Source: Glaciecola sp049650345
GTDB lineage: Bacteria; Pseudomonadota; Gammaproteobacteria; Enterobacterales; Alteromonadaceae
Direction: 5' to 3'
Length of the DNA stretch: 64,000 nucleotides
NCBI GenBank assembly: GCA_049650345.1
Contig: JBARZY010000088.1
Location: forward strand, 1-64,000
Both the position numbers and the translations under genes were made by a program. Each line of letters opens with the position of its first letter. The first letter of the stretch is position 1. The notes beneath the pieces are model-generated. The model did no database searches and had not been told where the DNA came from. It saw nothing but the letters and a program-made list of their open reading frames with translations. Shown in pieces: positions 1 through 7,493 of the stretch.

Positions 1-1269
1 TTTTAATTGTATAATTCTGCGCTCTAGTTTATCCATTTCTTCGGGCTTAGAATCAATTTGCATGCGAATACTTGAGGCAGCTTCGTCTATTAAATCAATC
101 GCCTTATCAGGCAATTGACGGTCACTAATATACCTATTTGACAAACTGGCTGCGGCCACGATGGCAGGATCGGTTATATCTACCGAGTGATGAAGCTCAT
201 AGCGCTCTTTCAAACCACGTAAAATAGCAATGGTGTCTTCTACCGAAGGTTGGTCAACGAGGACCTTTTGAAACCGTCTTTCTAAGGCCGCATCTTTTTC
301 AATAAATTGGCGGTATTCATCTAGGGTGGTTGCGCCCACGCAATGCAATTCGCCGCGTGCTAATGCTGGTTTTAGCATATTACCAGCGTCCATAGCACCT
401 TCACCTTTACCGGCACCAACCATTGTGTGCAGTTCATCGATAAATAAAATGACGCGTCCTTCTTCTTTGGCAAGTTCGTTAAGTACGGCTTTCAAACGTT
501 CTTCAAATTCACCACGGTATTTTGCGCCCGCTACTAACGCGCCCATATCAAGCGACAATACGCGTTTGTTTTTTAAGCCTTCTGGTACTTCAGAATTAAT
601 AATGCGTTGTGCTAAACCCTCAGCAATGGCGGTTTTACCTACACCTGGCTCGCCAATTAATACAGGATTATTTTTGGTTCTCCGTTGTAATACCTGTACG
701 GTACGCCTAATCTCATCGTCTCTGCCAATAACCGGGTCAAGTTTGCCTTGTTCTGCACGCTGGGTTAAGTCAGTAGTGTACTTTTCAAGCGCTTGACGCA
801 CGTCTTCTGCATTTTGATCAGTGACTTTTTGCCCGCCACGAACATGGTCTATGGCTTTTTCTACTTTGTCAGCGGTTACGCCTAAATTTTTAAGCATTTG
901 ACCTAATGGGCCTGTGTCATCTGCGGCAGCCAATACATACAATTCAGACGTAATAAAATCGTCTTTTCGTTTTTGGGCAATTTTGTCACACATATTCAAC
1001 AAACGAATCGTGTCTCTGCCTAACTGCACATCAGCGCCAGCGCCAGATATCTTAGGTAGTTTGTCAATGGCTTCATTAAGTGAAGAGCGCAAACTATTTA
1101 CGTTTACACCAACGTGATCAAGTAATGGGCGAATACTAGTGCCCTCTTGATTCAGTAGCGCTGACATAAGGTGAACCGCTTCGATATATTGATTATCTCG
1201 TCCCAAAGCAAGTGATTGAGCATCAGAGATAGCAATTTGAAACTTACTAGTAAATTTGTCTAAACGCAT
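1..1269 (-). CDS. clpB: ClpB disaggregase, N-terminal 423 residues (runs off left edge)
   Basis: Hsp100 AAA+ chaperone that, with DnaK, extracts polypeptides from heat-induced aggregates in the cytoplasm. Only the first 423 residues are in the window; the frame is open to base 1. The start ATG (1269-1267) gives MRLDKFTSKF, the usual ClpB N-terminus, preceded by a GGAG ribosome binding site. Visible parts are the Clp N-domain repeats (about 1-145), the Walker A motif GEPGVGKT at 206-213, Walker B ILFIDEL at about 274-280, and the start of the middle coiled coil (from about 405). Gene order rluD-pgeF-clpB matches E. coli. A sigma-32-like promoter lies 30 bp upstream, so clpB can be transcribed separately from pgeF. 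Identity is certain; the second AAA domain cannot be seen. Confidence 0.97.
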   Translation of the reverse strand, partial: MRLDKFTSKFQIAISDAQSLALGRDNQYIEAVHLMSALLNQEGTSIRPLLDHVGVNVNSLRSSLNEAIDKLPKISGAGADVQLGRDTIRLLNMCDKIAQKRKDDFITSELYVLAAADDTGPLGQMLKNLGVTADKVEKAIDHVRGGQKVTDQNAEDVRQALEKYTTDLTQRAEQGKLDPVIGRDDEIRRTVQVLQRRTKNNPVLIGEPGVGKTAIAEGLAQRIINSEVPEGLKNKRVLSLDMGALVAGAKYRGEFEERLKAVLNELAKEEGRVILFIDELHTMVGAGKGEGAMDAGNMLKPALARGELHCVGATTLDEYRQFIEKDAALERRFQKVLVDQPSVEDTIAILRGLKERYELHHSVDITDPAIVAAASLSNRYISDRQLPDKAIDLIDEAASSIRMQIDSKPEEMDKLERRIIQLK

Positions 1270-1298
1270 GGTTAGTCTCCATAATTTCCTTACTTAAA

Positions 1299-1327
1299 AT
1301 ATGGGTATGCTAAATTGACAATTCAAG
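1299..1327 (-). promoter_or_regulatory. Putative sigma-32 (heat-shock) promoter of clpB
   Basis: Read on the minus strand: CTTGAAT (1327-1321), 14-nt spacer, ACCCATAT (1306-1299). The RpoH consensus is CTTGAAA, 11-16 nt, CCCCATNT. It sits 30 bp before the clpB start in the short pgeF-clpB gap. clpB is a classic RpoH target, so placement and sequence agree. Inferred, not tested. Confidence 0.7.
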
Positions 1328-1340
1328 AGAGTAGGGAAAA

Positions 1341-2108
1341 TTAAAGCGTAATCATGGCGACAGTAGCAAGGCGTCCGGTGCTAGATAGCCCCATATGCTG
1401 ACTTCTTCTATGGGAATAACACTGAGGATTGTCATACGTACAAATTGGAGAGACTTCAACCTTACACACACCTAGCTTAGAGAGTTTTAGGTTTGCTATT
1501 TCTGCTAAATCAATCTGATGTTTACCGTTAGGTAGACTAACTATACTGCGTTCATAAGACGAAAATTGATCAATAGTATCATCGCCAACTTCAAAGAAAG
1601 GAGCACTAATTGATGGACCTATCCAAACACGAACTTGATTGGGGTTGTCGAACCGACTAAGCGCGTTTTCAAGTATACCGTCAACTAAGCCTCTCCACCC
1701 AGCATGCACGCAAACAAGCGTGCTTGTTTCATGACAAAATAACACCACTGGCATGCAATCAGCGGTCATTATGACCAGAGGAACATGAGGTTGTTGAACT
1801 ACCATACCATCGCATGGAGCAGCGTTGGTTTTTCCACTGTTTGTGTAATCTTTGTAATCGTATATCGCTGTAGTATGTTGTTGATTTAACCACTTAAACG
1901 ATGCTGCAGTATGATTGCTGGTTTGATGCAGTAAGTAGTTCCGCAATATGTTGCGATTAGCCTCTACGTGTTCAAGCTTGTCGCCCACGTGAGCACCAAG
2001 ATTTAAGCCGGCAAAATTACCCACACTATTTCCAACGTCGAGGCTAGTTGAAGAAGTAAAACACACTAAGTTACTAAATAGCGACGTGCTCGGTTCAAAT
2101 ACCAACAT
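1341..2108 (-). CDS. pgeF: PgeF/YfiH-type laccase-domain purine nucleoside phosphorylase (peptidoglycan editing factor)
   Basis: 255 aa, usual family length. Members of this multicopper-oxidoreductase-fold family act on purine nucleosides; E. coli YfiH/PgeF also prevents mis-incorporation of serine into peptidoglycan precursors. The metal/active-site signatures are visible: TADCMPV (about 115), CVHAGWRG (about 133) and the C-terminal CYSHRR followed by GRLAT. The start ATG lies 6 nt after the rluD stop, so the two are almost certainly co-transcribed, as in E. coli. The first ~25 residues are poorly conserved, so a slightly later start is possible. Which activity dominates here cannot be read from sequence. 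Confidence 0.93.
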   Translation of the reverse strand: MLVFEPSTSLFSNLVCFTSSTSLDVGNSVGNFAGLNLGAHVGDKLEHVEANRNILRNYLLHQTSNHTAASFKWLNQQHTTAIYDYKDYTNSGKTNAAPCDGMVVQQPHVPLVIMTADCMPVVLFCHETSTLVCVHAGWRGLVDGILENALSRFDNPNQVRVWIGPSISAPFFEVGDDTIDQFSSYERSIVSLPNGKHQIDLAEIANLKLSKLGVCKVEVSPICTYDNPQCYSHRRSQHMGLSSTGRLATVAMITL

Positions 2109-2114
2109 TACCTT

Positions 2115-3101
2115 TTACCATTGGTCAGGCATGCCGTTCAGCGCTAAATCAGCCTGCATCTCGTCAAGTAATTCAACAAAGTCTTGCGGCAATGGCGCTT
2201 GCCATGTCATCTCTTCGTTAGTAACTGGGTGAATTAAACTTAATTGTATGGCGTGTAGCGCTTGTCGATTAAAGCCTCTTAGCGCAGCAACAAATTGTTC
2301 GCTAGCCAACTTGGGTAAACGTGGCCTGCCACCATATTGATAATCACCAACAAGAGGGTGTTTTAAGTGCGTCATATGCACTCTGATTTGGTGGGTACGA
2401 CCCGTTTCAAGCTTTAAGCGCAAATGGGTATGTGCACGAAATTTTTGTTTGACACGATAGTGCGTTACCGCAGGTTTGCCTGTTTCACGGACCGCCATTA
2501 AAGTACGTTTTGTTGCGTGTCGGCCAATGTTTTTATCGACTACGCCACCGGCGATCAGGTTACCTAGCACTACCGCTTCATATTCTCGCCCCATTTCGCG
2601 GGCCTGTAACTGGTTAACCAAGTGAGTTTGTGCACTTAAGGTTTTTGCCACCACCATTAAACCGGTAGTGTCTTTGTCTAATCGATGCACAATGCCTGCT
2701 CTAGGAACTTGCTCAATATCAGGAAAATGATTGAGTAGGGCATTCAATAATGTGCCCGAGGGGTTGCCAGCGCCAGGATGAACAACTAAATCAGTGGGTT
2801 TATTAATCACTAAAATGTGCTCATCTTCATACACAATATCTAACGCAATGTTTTGCGGTTCATTAAATACCTGAACTTCTTGTTCCGCATTCACGGCAAT
2901 TTGTTCACCGCCTTTTAATTTCACACGGGGAGTTTTCGTTACCTCGCCATCTATCGTCACCTGACCGGCTAAAATCCATTCTTTTAGCTTAGAACGCGAA
3001 TATTCAGGGAACAAACGCGCAATAGACTGGTCTAGTCTGGTATCATAATGTTCATCTGGAACGGTGGCATTTAGCGATATTACATTGACTTGTTGACTCA
3101 T
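2115..3101 (-). CDS. rluD: 23S rRNA pseudouridine synthase RluD (1911/1915/1917)
   Basis: Makes the pseudouridines of helix 69 in 23S rRNA, needed for normal 50S assembly. It has an N-terminal S4 RNA-binding domain (about 17-80) and the RluA-family catalytic domain with HRLDKDTTGLM, whose Asp is the nucleophile, then the GRTHQIRVHM motif. I chose the ATG at 3101 (MSQQVN) rather than the in-frame ATG at 3113, because it has an AGG ribosome binding site at proper spacing and aligns with the E. coli N-terminus (MAQRVQ). It is divergent from bamD and leads the rluD-pgeF unit. Confidence 0.96.
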   Translation of the reverse strand: MSQQVNVISLNATVPDEHYDTRLDQSIARLFPEYSRSKLKEWILAGQVTIDGEVTKTPRVKLKGGEQIAVNAEQEVQVFNEPQNIALDIVYEDEHILVINKPTDLVVHPGAGNPSGTLLNALLNHFPDIEQVPRAGIVHRLDKDTTGLMVVAKTLSAQTHLVNQLQAREMGREYEAVVLGNLIAGGVVDKNIGRHATKRTLMAVRETGKPAVTHYRVKQKFRAHTHLRLKLETGRTHQIRVHMTHLKHPLVGDYQYGGRPRLPKLASEQFVAALRGFNRQALHAIQLSLIHPVTNEEMTWQAPLPQDFVELLDEMQADLALNGMPDQW

Positions 3102-3217
3102 AAACCTGATCATAATAAGAAATCTAATATTGATTATAACAAGCCTGCTTGGGAAAAGCTTTTAAAGAAGATATTCAAGTGCCAATAACCCTAAAAATAA
3201 AGAGTAGTTTACAAAAC

Positions 3218-3988
3218 ATGATAAAGCGTAAAAATTTATTCTCGGCAATGGTAATGGTTGCAGCCTTGTCTTTGGGTGCTTGTAGTACCGTTGAAGACGA
3301 GCAACGAGAGCGTGTTGCCAATCAAGGTGCTCAAGCATTATACAACCAAGCTAAAGAAAGTTTAAAAAATGGAAATTTTTCTGCTGCATCACAACTACTG
3401 AGTGAGATTGATTCAAAATTTCCTTTCGGTCCCCTGTCTCACCAAGTGCAACTCGACCTAATTTTTGCCTATTATAAAAGCGGTAATACCGAACAAACCC
3501 TCGCGACTATCGACCGCTTCATCCGCTTAAATCCTAACCATGTAGATGTTGAATATGCGCTCTATATGCGCGGTGTAGTTAATATGGAGCAAGATAATAA
3601 CTTATTTCAAGCACTATTGAGCGTAGATCGCTCTGACCGAGATCCTTCACACTCTAAAGAAGCTTTTGAAGATTTTAGAAAGCTGGTCGAAAACCATCCA
3701 GATTCAAAATATACAGCTGATGCGAAACAACGTATGTTGTTTATAAAAGACCGATTAGCACGTTATGAAATAGCGGTTGCGCGCTTTTATATGCGAAGAG
3801 AAGCTTGGGTAGCTGCGGCAAATCGCGGACGCTACGTATTGGAATACTTTCCTGATACACCACAAGTACAACCTGCTCTTGAGATTATGGTCGCTAGTTA
3901 CGACAATTTAGGTTTAACTGAGCTTAAAAACAATGCGGTCAAAACGCTAAAAATAAACTACCCTGACAGCGAATTTGCTCAGTTTTAA
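3218..3988 (+). CDS. bamD: BamD outer-membrane assembly lipoprotein
   Basis: Essential lipoprotein of the BAM complex, inserting beta-barrel proteins into the outer membrane from the periplasmic side. The ATG at 3218 gives a short basic N-terminus (MIKRKN), a hydrophobic segment and the lipobox LGAC, so the mature protein starts at Cys22. The upstream TTG at 3149 is in frame but would bury the signal peptide. Five TPR-like helical pairs follow (ALYNQAKESLKNGNF, LDLIFAYYKSGN and so on). The product is 256 aa (E. coli 245). It stands alone, divergent from rluD, followed by a strong terminator. Confidence 0.96.
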   Translation: MIKRKNLFSAMVMVAALSLGACSTVEDEQRERVANQGAQALYNQAKESLKNGNFSAASQLLSEIDSKFPFGPLSHQVQLDLIFAYYKSGNTEQTLATIDRFIRLNPNHVDVEYALYMRGVVNMEQDNNLFQALLSVDRSDRDPSHSKEAFEDFRKLVENHPDSKYTADAKQRMLFIKDRLARYEIAVARFYMRREAWVAAANRGRYVLEYFPDTPQVQPALEIMVASYDNLGLTELKNNAVKTLKINYPDSEFAQF

Positions 3989-4022
3989 GATAAGCTATCA
4001 GTTGGTGACAACAAACAAACGT

Positions 4023-4053
4023 AAAAAAGGCACATTGAATGTGCCTTTTTTTT
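4023..4053. terminator. Bidirectional rho-independent terminator (bamD / chrR-like)
   Basis: Inverted repeat AAAAAAGGCACAT (4023-4035), loop TGA, ATGTGCCTTTTTT (4039-4051). The A tract and T tract let it work in both directions between the convergent bamD and the anti-sigma gene. Confidence 0.9.
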
Positions 4054-4076
4054 AATGAACGTTTAATAATCCGTAT

Positions 4077-4808
4077 TTAAGTATTCGCGTTAAAATAGAG
4101 CGTACTCAAGGGGTTAATAAGTTTTGCCCAGCCCGTAGTAAACTGGAGAGGCTTATCAATTACACAAAACACTAAGCAGCCCTCGTCCACGTTTGATATC
4201 GGCGCATGGGTGTGGTCTTTACTCAATGCCATATAGTCTCCACTGCCATATTCGGCAATGTTATCCTCAAACTTTCCATCTATCACTAGGGTGTATTCGT
4301 TACCCTTATGGGTGTGTTCTGGTACGGTTCCGCCCTTTTCCATGAACACAAACTGCGCCAAAGTGCCTTCGCCAATATCTACAGGCGCTTGCCATATTTT
4401 ACCGACCAAGTGAGACCACCCGCCTATTCTGTCTACGAACCTAGATAGAGTAGCGGGCAAATGAAAATCTCTACCTTCTATAGATACTACCGCTGGGCTC
4501 GTATTCTCATGGATTGATTTTGGTATGGCAAATCTGTGGGCGCTTTTTTCACAGTCAAATCCATTTACTGCGTTGTCTTTACCGCTAGTTATACCTTCGA
4601 ACATACTGATAAAATCACGTTGAATAGAGTGCTGAGATTTTTGGTCGTCAAACAACATGCTGGCGATGTTATCAGTAATGAGCGTTACCTTGTGTTTACA
4701 AGAGCTACACATGTCACAATGAGCGGAAACAAAGAGGGATTGAACTGAGGGCAAATTACCCTCAGCGAAATCAGCAAGTTCACTGTCGTTAGGGTGAAAC
4801 TTAATCAT
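4077..4808 (-). CDS. chrR: ChrR-like zinc/cupin anti-sigma factor
   Basis: 243 aa, cytoplasmic two-domain anti-sigma factor. The N-terminal zinc anti-sigma domain has His5 (FHPND) and the H-x3-C-x2-C signature (AHCDMCSSC, about 29-37). The C-terminal ChrR cupin domain carries the metal ligands HTHKGNE (about 168-174) and a later His. In Rhodobacter, ChrR holds its ECF sigma factor until singlet oxygen or organic peroxide triggers release; the cupin domain is needed for the response. Here its ATG overlaps the end of the sigma gene by 8 bp, so the pair is translationally coupled. Function follows from family and pairing; the inducing signal in this organism is inferred. Confidence 0.88.
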   Translation of the reverse strand: MIKFHPNDSELADFAEGNLPSVQSLFVSAHCDMCSSCKHKVTLITDNIASMLFDDQKSQHSIQRDFISMFEGITSGKDNAVNGFDCEKSAHRFAIPKSIHENTSPAVVSIEGRDFHLPATLSRFVDRIGGWSHLVGKIWQAPVDIGEGTLAQFVFMEKGGTVPEHTHKGNEYTLVIDGKFEDNIAEYGSGDYMALSKDHTHAPISNVDEGCLVFCVIDKPLQFTTGWAKLINPLSTLYFNANT

Positions 4809-5415
4809 GTTCCCGTAATATATCTTTAAGGCGCTGCAAGGCTAATCTTGTTCTTGATTTGACTGTACCCAGTGGGATCTGTAACTCATCTGCAACCTCT
4901 TGTTGAGACTTACCATCAATATAAATGGCTTCAATTACTCGCTGTTGCTTAATCGGTAGGGCCTCAAAGTACTGACCAACTTCTTCCAGCGTAATTTGCT
5001 CGTCTAGAGGTGCAATGCGGGTGTCTGCGGTTTGCTCGCAAAGAACAGGCCACAAATCGTCTGAACATACATCTTCTTTGCGATTTTGAAGCTTACGCAG
5101 CATATCAAAACGAATATTTCTAGCAATCGTGAATATCCAAGTAGAGGGAGAGCCCTTTTCAGCATTGAATAAATGTGCTTTTTGCCACACGTTCGACATT
5201 GTATCTTGCACTAACTCCATGGCGAGTGCTTCGTTACCCATCTGCTTTAAAGCATAAGAGCGAAGGCGCGGTGCAAAATATCCGAATACTCTTGAAAAAG
5301 ATAACTTACACCGTTGCTTTGCCACTGTGTCTAAATAAGCAGACATTTCTGCAGCGCATTCTTTCGGTTTAGTTGCGTCGTTCTTTTGATGTTCCAGCGG
5401 AATTCCAATTAACAT
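4801..5415 (-). CDS. rpoE: ECF11-type (ChrR-controlled) RNA polymerase sigma factor
   Basis: 204-aa group-4 sigma factor, distinct from the envelope-stress RpoE at 59989. Region 2 contains LVQDTMSNVWQKAHLF and the region 2.4 part STWIFTIARNIRFDMLRK. Region 4 contains the HTH SQQEVADELQIPLGTVKSRTR. Its partner is the ChrR-like gene that overlaps its 3' end, the arrangement that defines ECF11 and controls photo-oxidative stress genes in Rhodobacter and Vibrio. The ATG at 5415 is used; an alternative in-frame ATG (5346, MSAYLD) would remove a weakly conserved 23-residue leader. A sigma-70-like promoter lies just upstream, and the LON-domain gene 130 bp further upstream is in the same direction. 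Confidence 0.9.
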   Translation of the reverse strand: MLIGIPLEHQKNDATKPKECAAEMSAYLDTVAKQRCKLSFSRVFGYFAPRLRSYALKQMGNEALAMELVQDTMSNVWQKAHLFNAEKGSPSTWIFTIARNIRFDMLRKLQNRKEDVCSDDLWPVLCEQTADTRIAPLDEQITLEEVGQYFEALPIKQQRVIEAIYIDGKSQQEVADELQIPLGTVKSRTRLALQRLKDILREHD

Positions 5416-5458
5416 TTAACTGTACCTTTTAATTTGCGTGTAAATATTCAATGAAATG

Positions 5459-5486
5459 AGTATAGCCAATAAAGTCATTCTGCAAA
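5459..5486 (-). promoter_or_regulatory. Sigma-70-like promoter before the ECF11 sigma gene
   Basis: Minus strand: TTTGCA (5486-5481), 16-nt spacer, TATACT (5464-5459), about 44 bp before the sigma-factor ATG. It is a reasonable housekeeping promoter for basal expression of sigma/anti-sigma. Predicted by eye only. Confidence 0.4.
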
Positions 5487-5545
5487 GTTAAATAAAGTTA
5501 ATATTAAGTTAGGCTTTTCCGAGCATTGTTTCAATTAAGCAAAGT

Positions 5546-6112
5546 TTACTCGATCAGTTGGGTCAAATAATTGAGTACTTTTGAACAGTCAGTTTGAGAT
5601 ATAAAGTGCTGTTTTTGTTCCGCACCAACCGGTAACAATTCAAGCCACCGATTAATTACCCATACTGTATCGTCAAAGTGCGTTTCGCTGTACAACGAAC
5701 TTACTTCTGGATATTGAGCAAAAATTTCTTTCAACCTTGTGTCGATAGGATGCAACTGCGCATTTGATACTTCGCATTGCCATTTAGGCACAGCTTCGCA
5801 GGCACCAACACGCAAACCATCTTGCTCTGTCTCAATATCGGCAATTGTTACACATTCAACACCCTCAACGGTTACACCAAGCAAACCGTCTTCAAGCACG
5901 TCAAAATCAATTACCCTACATAATGTTCCCACTGGGAACATGTGAGTGTTTTCCTCATTATTACCCTGGCTGTTAACCATAGATATGACAAAACCTGAGT
6001 CGGACGCACACGCCTCCTTCACCATACGCACATACCTAGGTTCGAAGATGCGCAGCGCCATGCGCCCGTCGGGCAAAATATGGGATGATAATGGAAACAA
6101 TGGCAATTTCAT
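5546..6112 (-). CDS. LON substrate-binding-domain protein
   Basis: 188 aa, entirely a Lon N-terminal-like (PUA-like) substrate-binding domain: it opens with LPLFPLSSHILPDGRMALRIFEPRY, the family's hallmark, and has no AAA or protease domain. Such stand-alone proteins have no established biochemical role; they are presumed to bind unfolded or specific proteins. Homologues are often found beside ECF11-ChrR loci, and here it is the first gene of a possible three-gene unit with the sigma factor and ChrR. A degenerate copy of the ECF11 promoter pattern lies about 40 bp upstream (6151-6176), suggesting that it, and perhaps the sigma gene by read-through, responds to the system. Confidence 0.8.
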   Translation of the reverse strand: MKLPLFPLSSHILPDGRMALRIFEPRYVRMVKEACASDSGFVISMVNSQGNNEENTHMFPVGTLCRVIDFDVLEDGLLGVTVEGVECVTIADIETEQDGLRVGACEAVPKWQCEVSNAQLHPIDTRLKEIFAQYPEVSSLYSETHFDDTVWVINRWLELLPVGAEQKQHFISQTDCSKVLNYLTQLIE

Positions 6113-6150
6113 TTTTATGTTCTATGCTGTTGAGTTGATATGTATCTTAT

Positions 6151-6176
6151 TACCGTGTTACATGGCAAATAGATCC
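6151..6176 (-). promoter_or_regulatory. Possible ECF11-type promoter of the LON-domain gene
   Basis: Minus strand: GGATCT (6176-6171), 15-nt spacer, CGGTA (6155-6151). It differs by one substitution and one insertion from the TGATC-N15-CGTA pattern found at the same spacing upstream of the divergent operon. A transcript from here would have a leader of about 30 nt. Weak match. Confidence 0.3.
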
Positions 6177-6230
6177 GTCTCGTAAACAATTATCTGTAAT
6201 AAATACAACAATTAAAAAAACTTAATGTAC

Positions 6231-6258
6231 TGATCTCATTACAGCATAAAGCGTAAAA
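6231..6258 (+). promoter_or_regulatory. ECF11-type promoter of the stress/lipid operon
   Basis: TGATCT (6231-6236), 15-nt spacer, CGTAAAA (6252-6258). The ECF11 group is known to use TGATC... with CGTA at -10. The predicted transcript starts about 35 bp before the first ATG of the five-gene operon, and the matching sigma factor is encoded 1 kb away. Good positional and sequence agreement. Confidence 0.6.
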
Positions 6259-6297
6259 TTCACACAAAGCCCTATAAAAAATGTGCATATAAAATTA

Positions 6298-6720
6298 ATG
6301 AGTATTATTGACAAGTTTTCATCCTTTTATACCGATCTAGCCTCGATGCAGGTTAGTGAGCTCGCATCTATCTATAGCGAAGATGTCAAATTTGTTGACC
6401 CTATCGCCAGCCATCAAGGTTTGTCAGCAGTAGAAGCATACTTCTCACGCCTATTGCACAATGCTAAATACTGCACTTTCACCATTCACAACAAAGAAAA
6501 AACGGAAAGTGGTTTGTATGTCGTTGACTGGACAATGTCGTTCACCTCAAAACGCATGAACAGTGGTCAACCGATTAGCGTTGACGGTATTACCATGCTG
6601 AAAGTGATTGGCAACAAAATAACGTTTCACCGTGACTATTACGACCTCGGCCAAATGATTTATGAAAACGTACCATTATTGGGCCGCGTAATAAAACGCA
6701 TCAAAAGGAGTGCCGGATAA
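6298..6720 (+). CDS. NTF2/SnoaL-like protein, first gene of ECF11 operon
   Basis: 140 aa, single nuclear-transport-factor-2/SnoaL-like cone domain, with FYTDLASMQVSELASIYSEDVKFVDPI typical of the N-terminal helices. These domains bind small hydrophobic ligands or act as isomerases/dehydratases; no catalytic set is obvious here. I prefer the ATG at 6298 over the GTG at 6283, because it leaves a sensible leader after the predicted ECF11 promoter; neither has a strong ribosome binding site. Its stop overlaps the next ATG by one base, so it is coupled to the SDR gene. Similar genes accompany ChrR-regulated clusters in other marine bacteria. Substrate unknown. Confidence 0.75.
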   Translation: MSIIDKFSSFYTDLASMQVSELASIYSEDVKFVDPIASHQGLSAVEAYFSRLLHNAKYCTFTIHNKEKTESGLYVVDWTMSFTSKRMNSGQPISVDGITMLKVIGNKITFHRDYYDLGQMIYENVPLLGRVIKRIKRSAG

Positions 6721-7493
6721 TGGCAACAATATTAATTACCGGCGCTACATCAGGCTTAGGTGAAGCACTTGCGTATGAAGCGAGCTCAAATGGTCACCAA
6801 GTGATCGCGTGCGGACGCAATGCTGATAAACTTGCAGAGTTAGCGCAAAGCAAAAATATTACCCCACTCGCCTTCGACGCCACCGATGAACAAGCAACAG
6901 CGGCAGCACTAAAAGATGTGTCATGCGACATTGCGGTAATAAACGCTGGTACATGCGAATACGTTAATATTAACGCGATAGAACCTGACATGTTCAAGCG
7001 TGTTTTTGATATTAACTTTTTTGGCGCAATGAACACCGTTGCGGGCTTACTACCGGCTTTAGAGAAAGGTAACAAAATAGTCTTTGTTGATAGTTTGGCT
7101 CGCCTGCTGCCTTTCACTCGTAGTCAAGCATACGGCGCCAGTAAGGCAGCACTAAACTATGCATGTAAAAGCTTTGAAGTTGACCTAGCCAATCGAGGAA
7201 TATCAGTGCAAAGTATGTCGCCTGGCTTTGTTAAAACACCACTAACAAATAAAAACGACTTCCCAATGCCTATGGCCATCAGCGCTAACGCGGCCGCAAA
7301 GTATATGTTGGCGGGCGTTTTATCAAACAAATCGAGCGTGTATTTCCCGCGCCGATTCAGCCTGTTCATTAGACTATTGAACTTGATGCCCGAATTTATT
7401 CAAAGAAAATTATGTATCAGTATGCGCGGCTCATTAAAGCAATCTTCAAAGCAAAAATCGTCAACAAGCAATAACAACAAGGAAGAAGTATGA
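6720..7493 (+). CDS. Short-chain dehydrogenase/reductase of the ECF11 operon
   Basis: 257 aa, classical SDR with Rossmann motif TGATSGLG (7-14), an NAG motif near 75-77, catalytic Ser125, Tyr138 and Lys142 (YGASK). It probably reduces or oxidises a lipid or aldehyde with NAD(P)H; the substrate cannot be told. The Shine-Dalgarno AAGGAG is 10 nt before the ATG. It overlaps its upstream neighbour by 1 bp and the downstream FAD gene by 4 bp (ATGA). A hydrophilic Ser/Asn-rich tail (residues ~240-257) follows the domain. Confidence 0.85.
   Translation: MATILITGATSGLGEALAYEASSNGHQVIACGRNADKLAELAQSKNITPLAFDATDEQATAAALKDVSCDIAVINAGTCEYVNINAIEPDMFKRVFDINFFGAMNTVAGLLPALEKGNKIVFVDSLARLLPFTRSQAYGASKAALNYACKSFEVDLANRGISVQSMSPGFVKTPLTNKNDFPMPMAISANAAAKYMLAGVLSNKSSVYFPRRFSLFIRLLNLMPEFIQRKLCISMRGSLKQSSKQKSSTSNNNKEEV

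Noticed and set aside
326..796. 156-codon plus-strand ORF
   Set aside because: It is antisense to clpB, whose protein is unmistakable, and its Ser/Pro-rich product looks like a shadow frame. Other antisense ORFs inside pomB, dxs, mrpA, recQ and the ATPase gene were rejected for the same reason.
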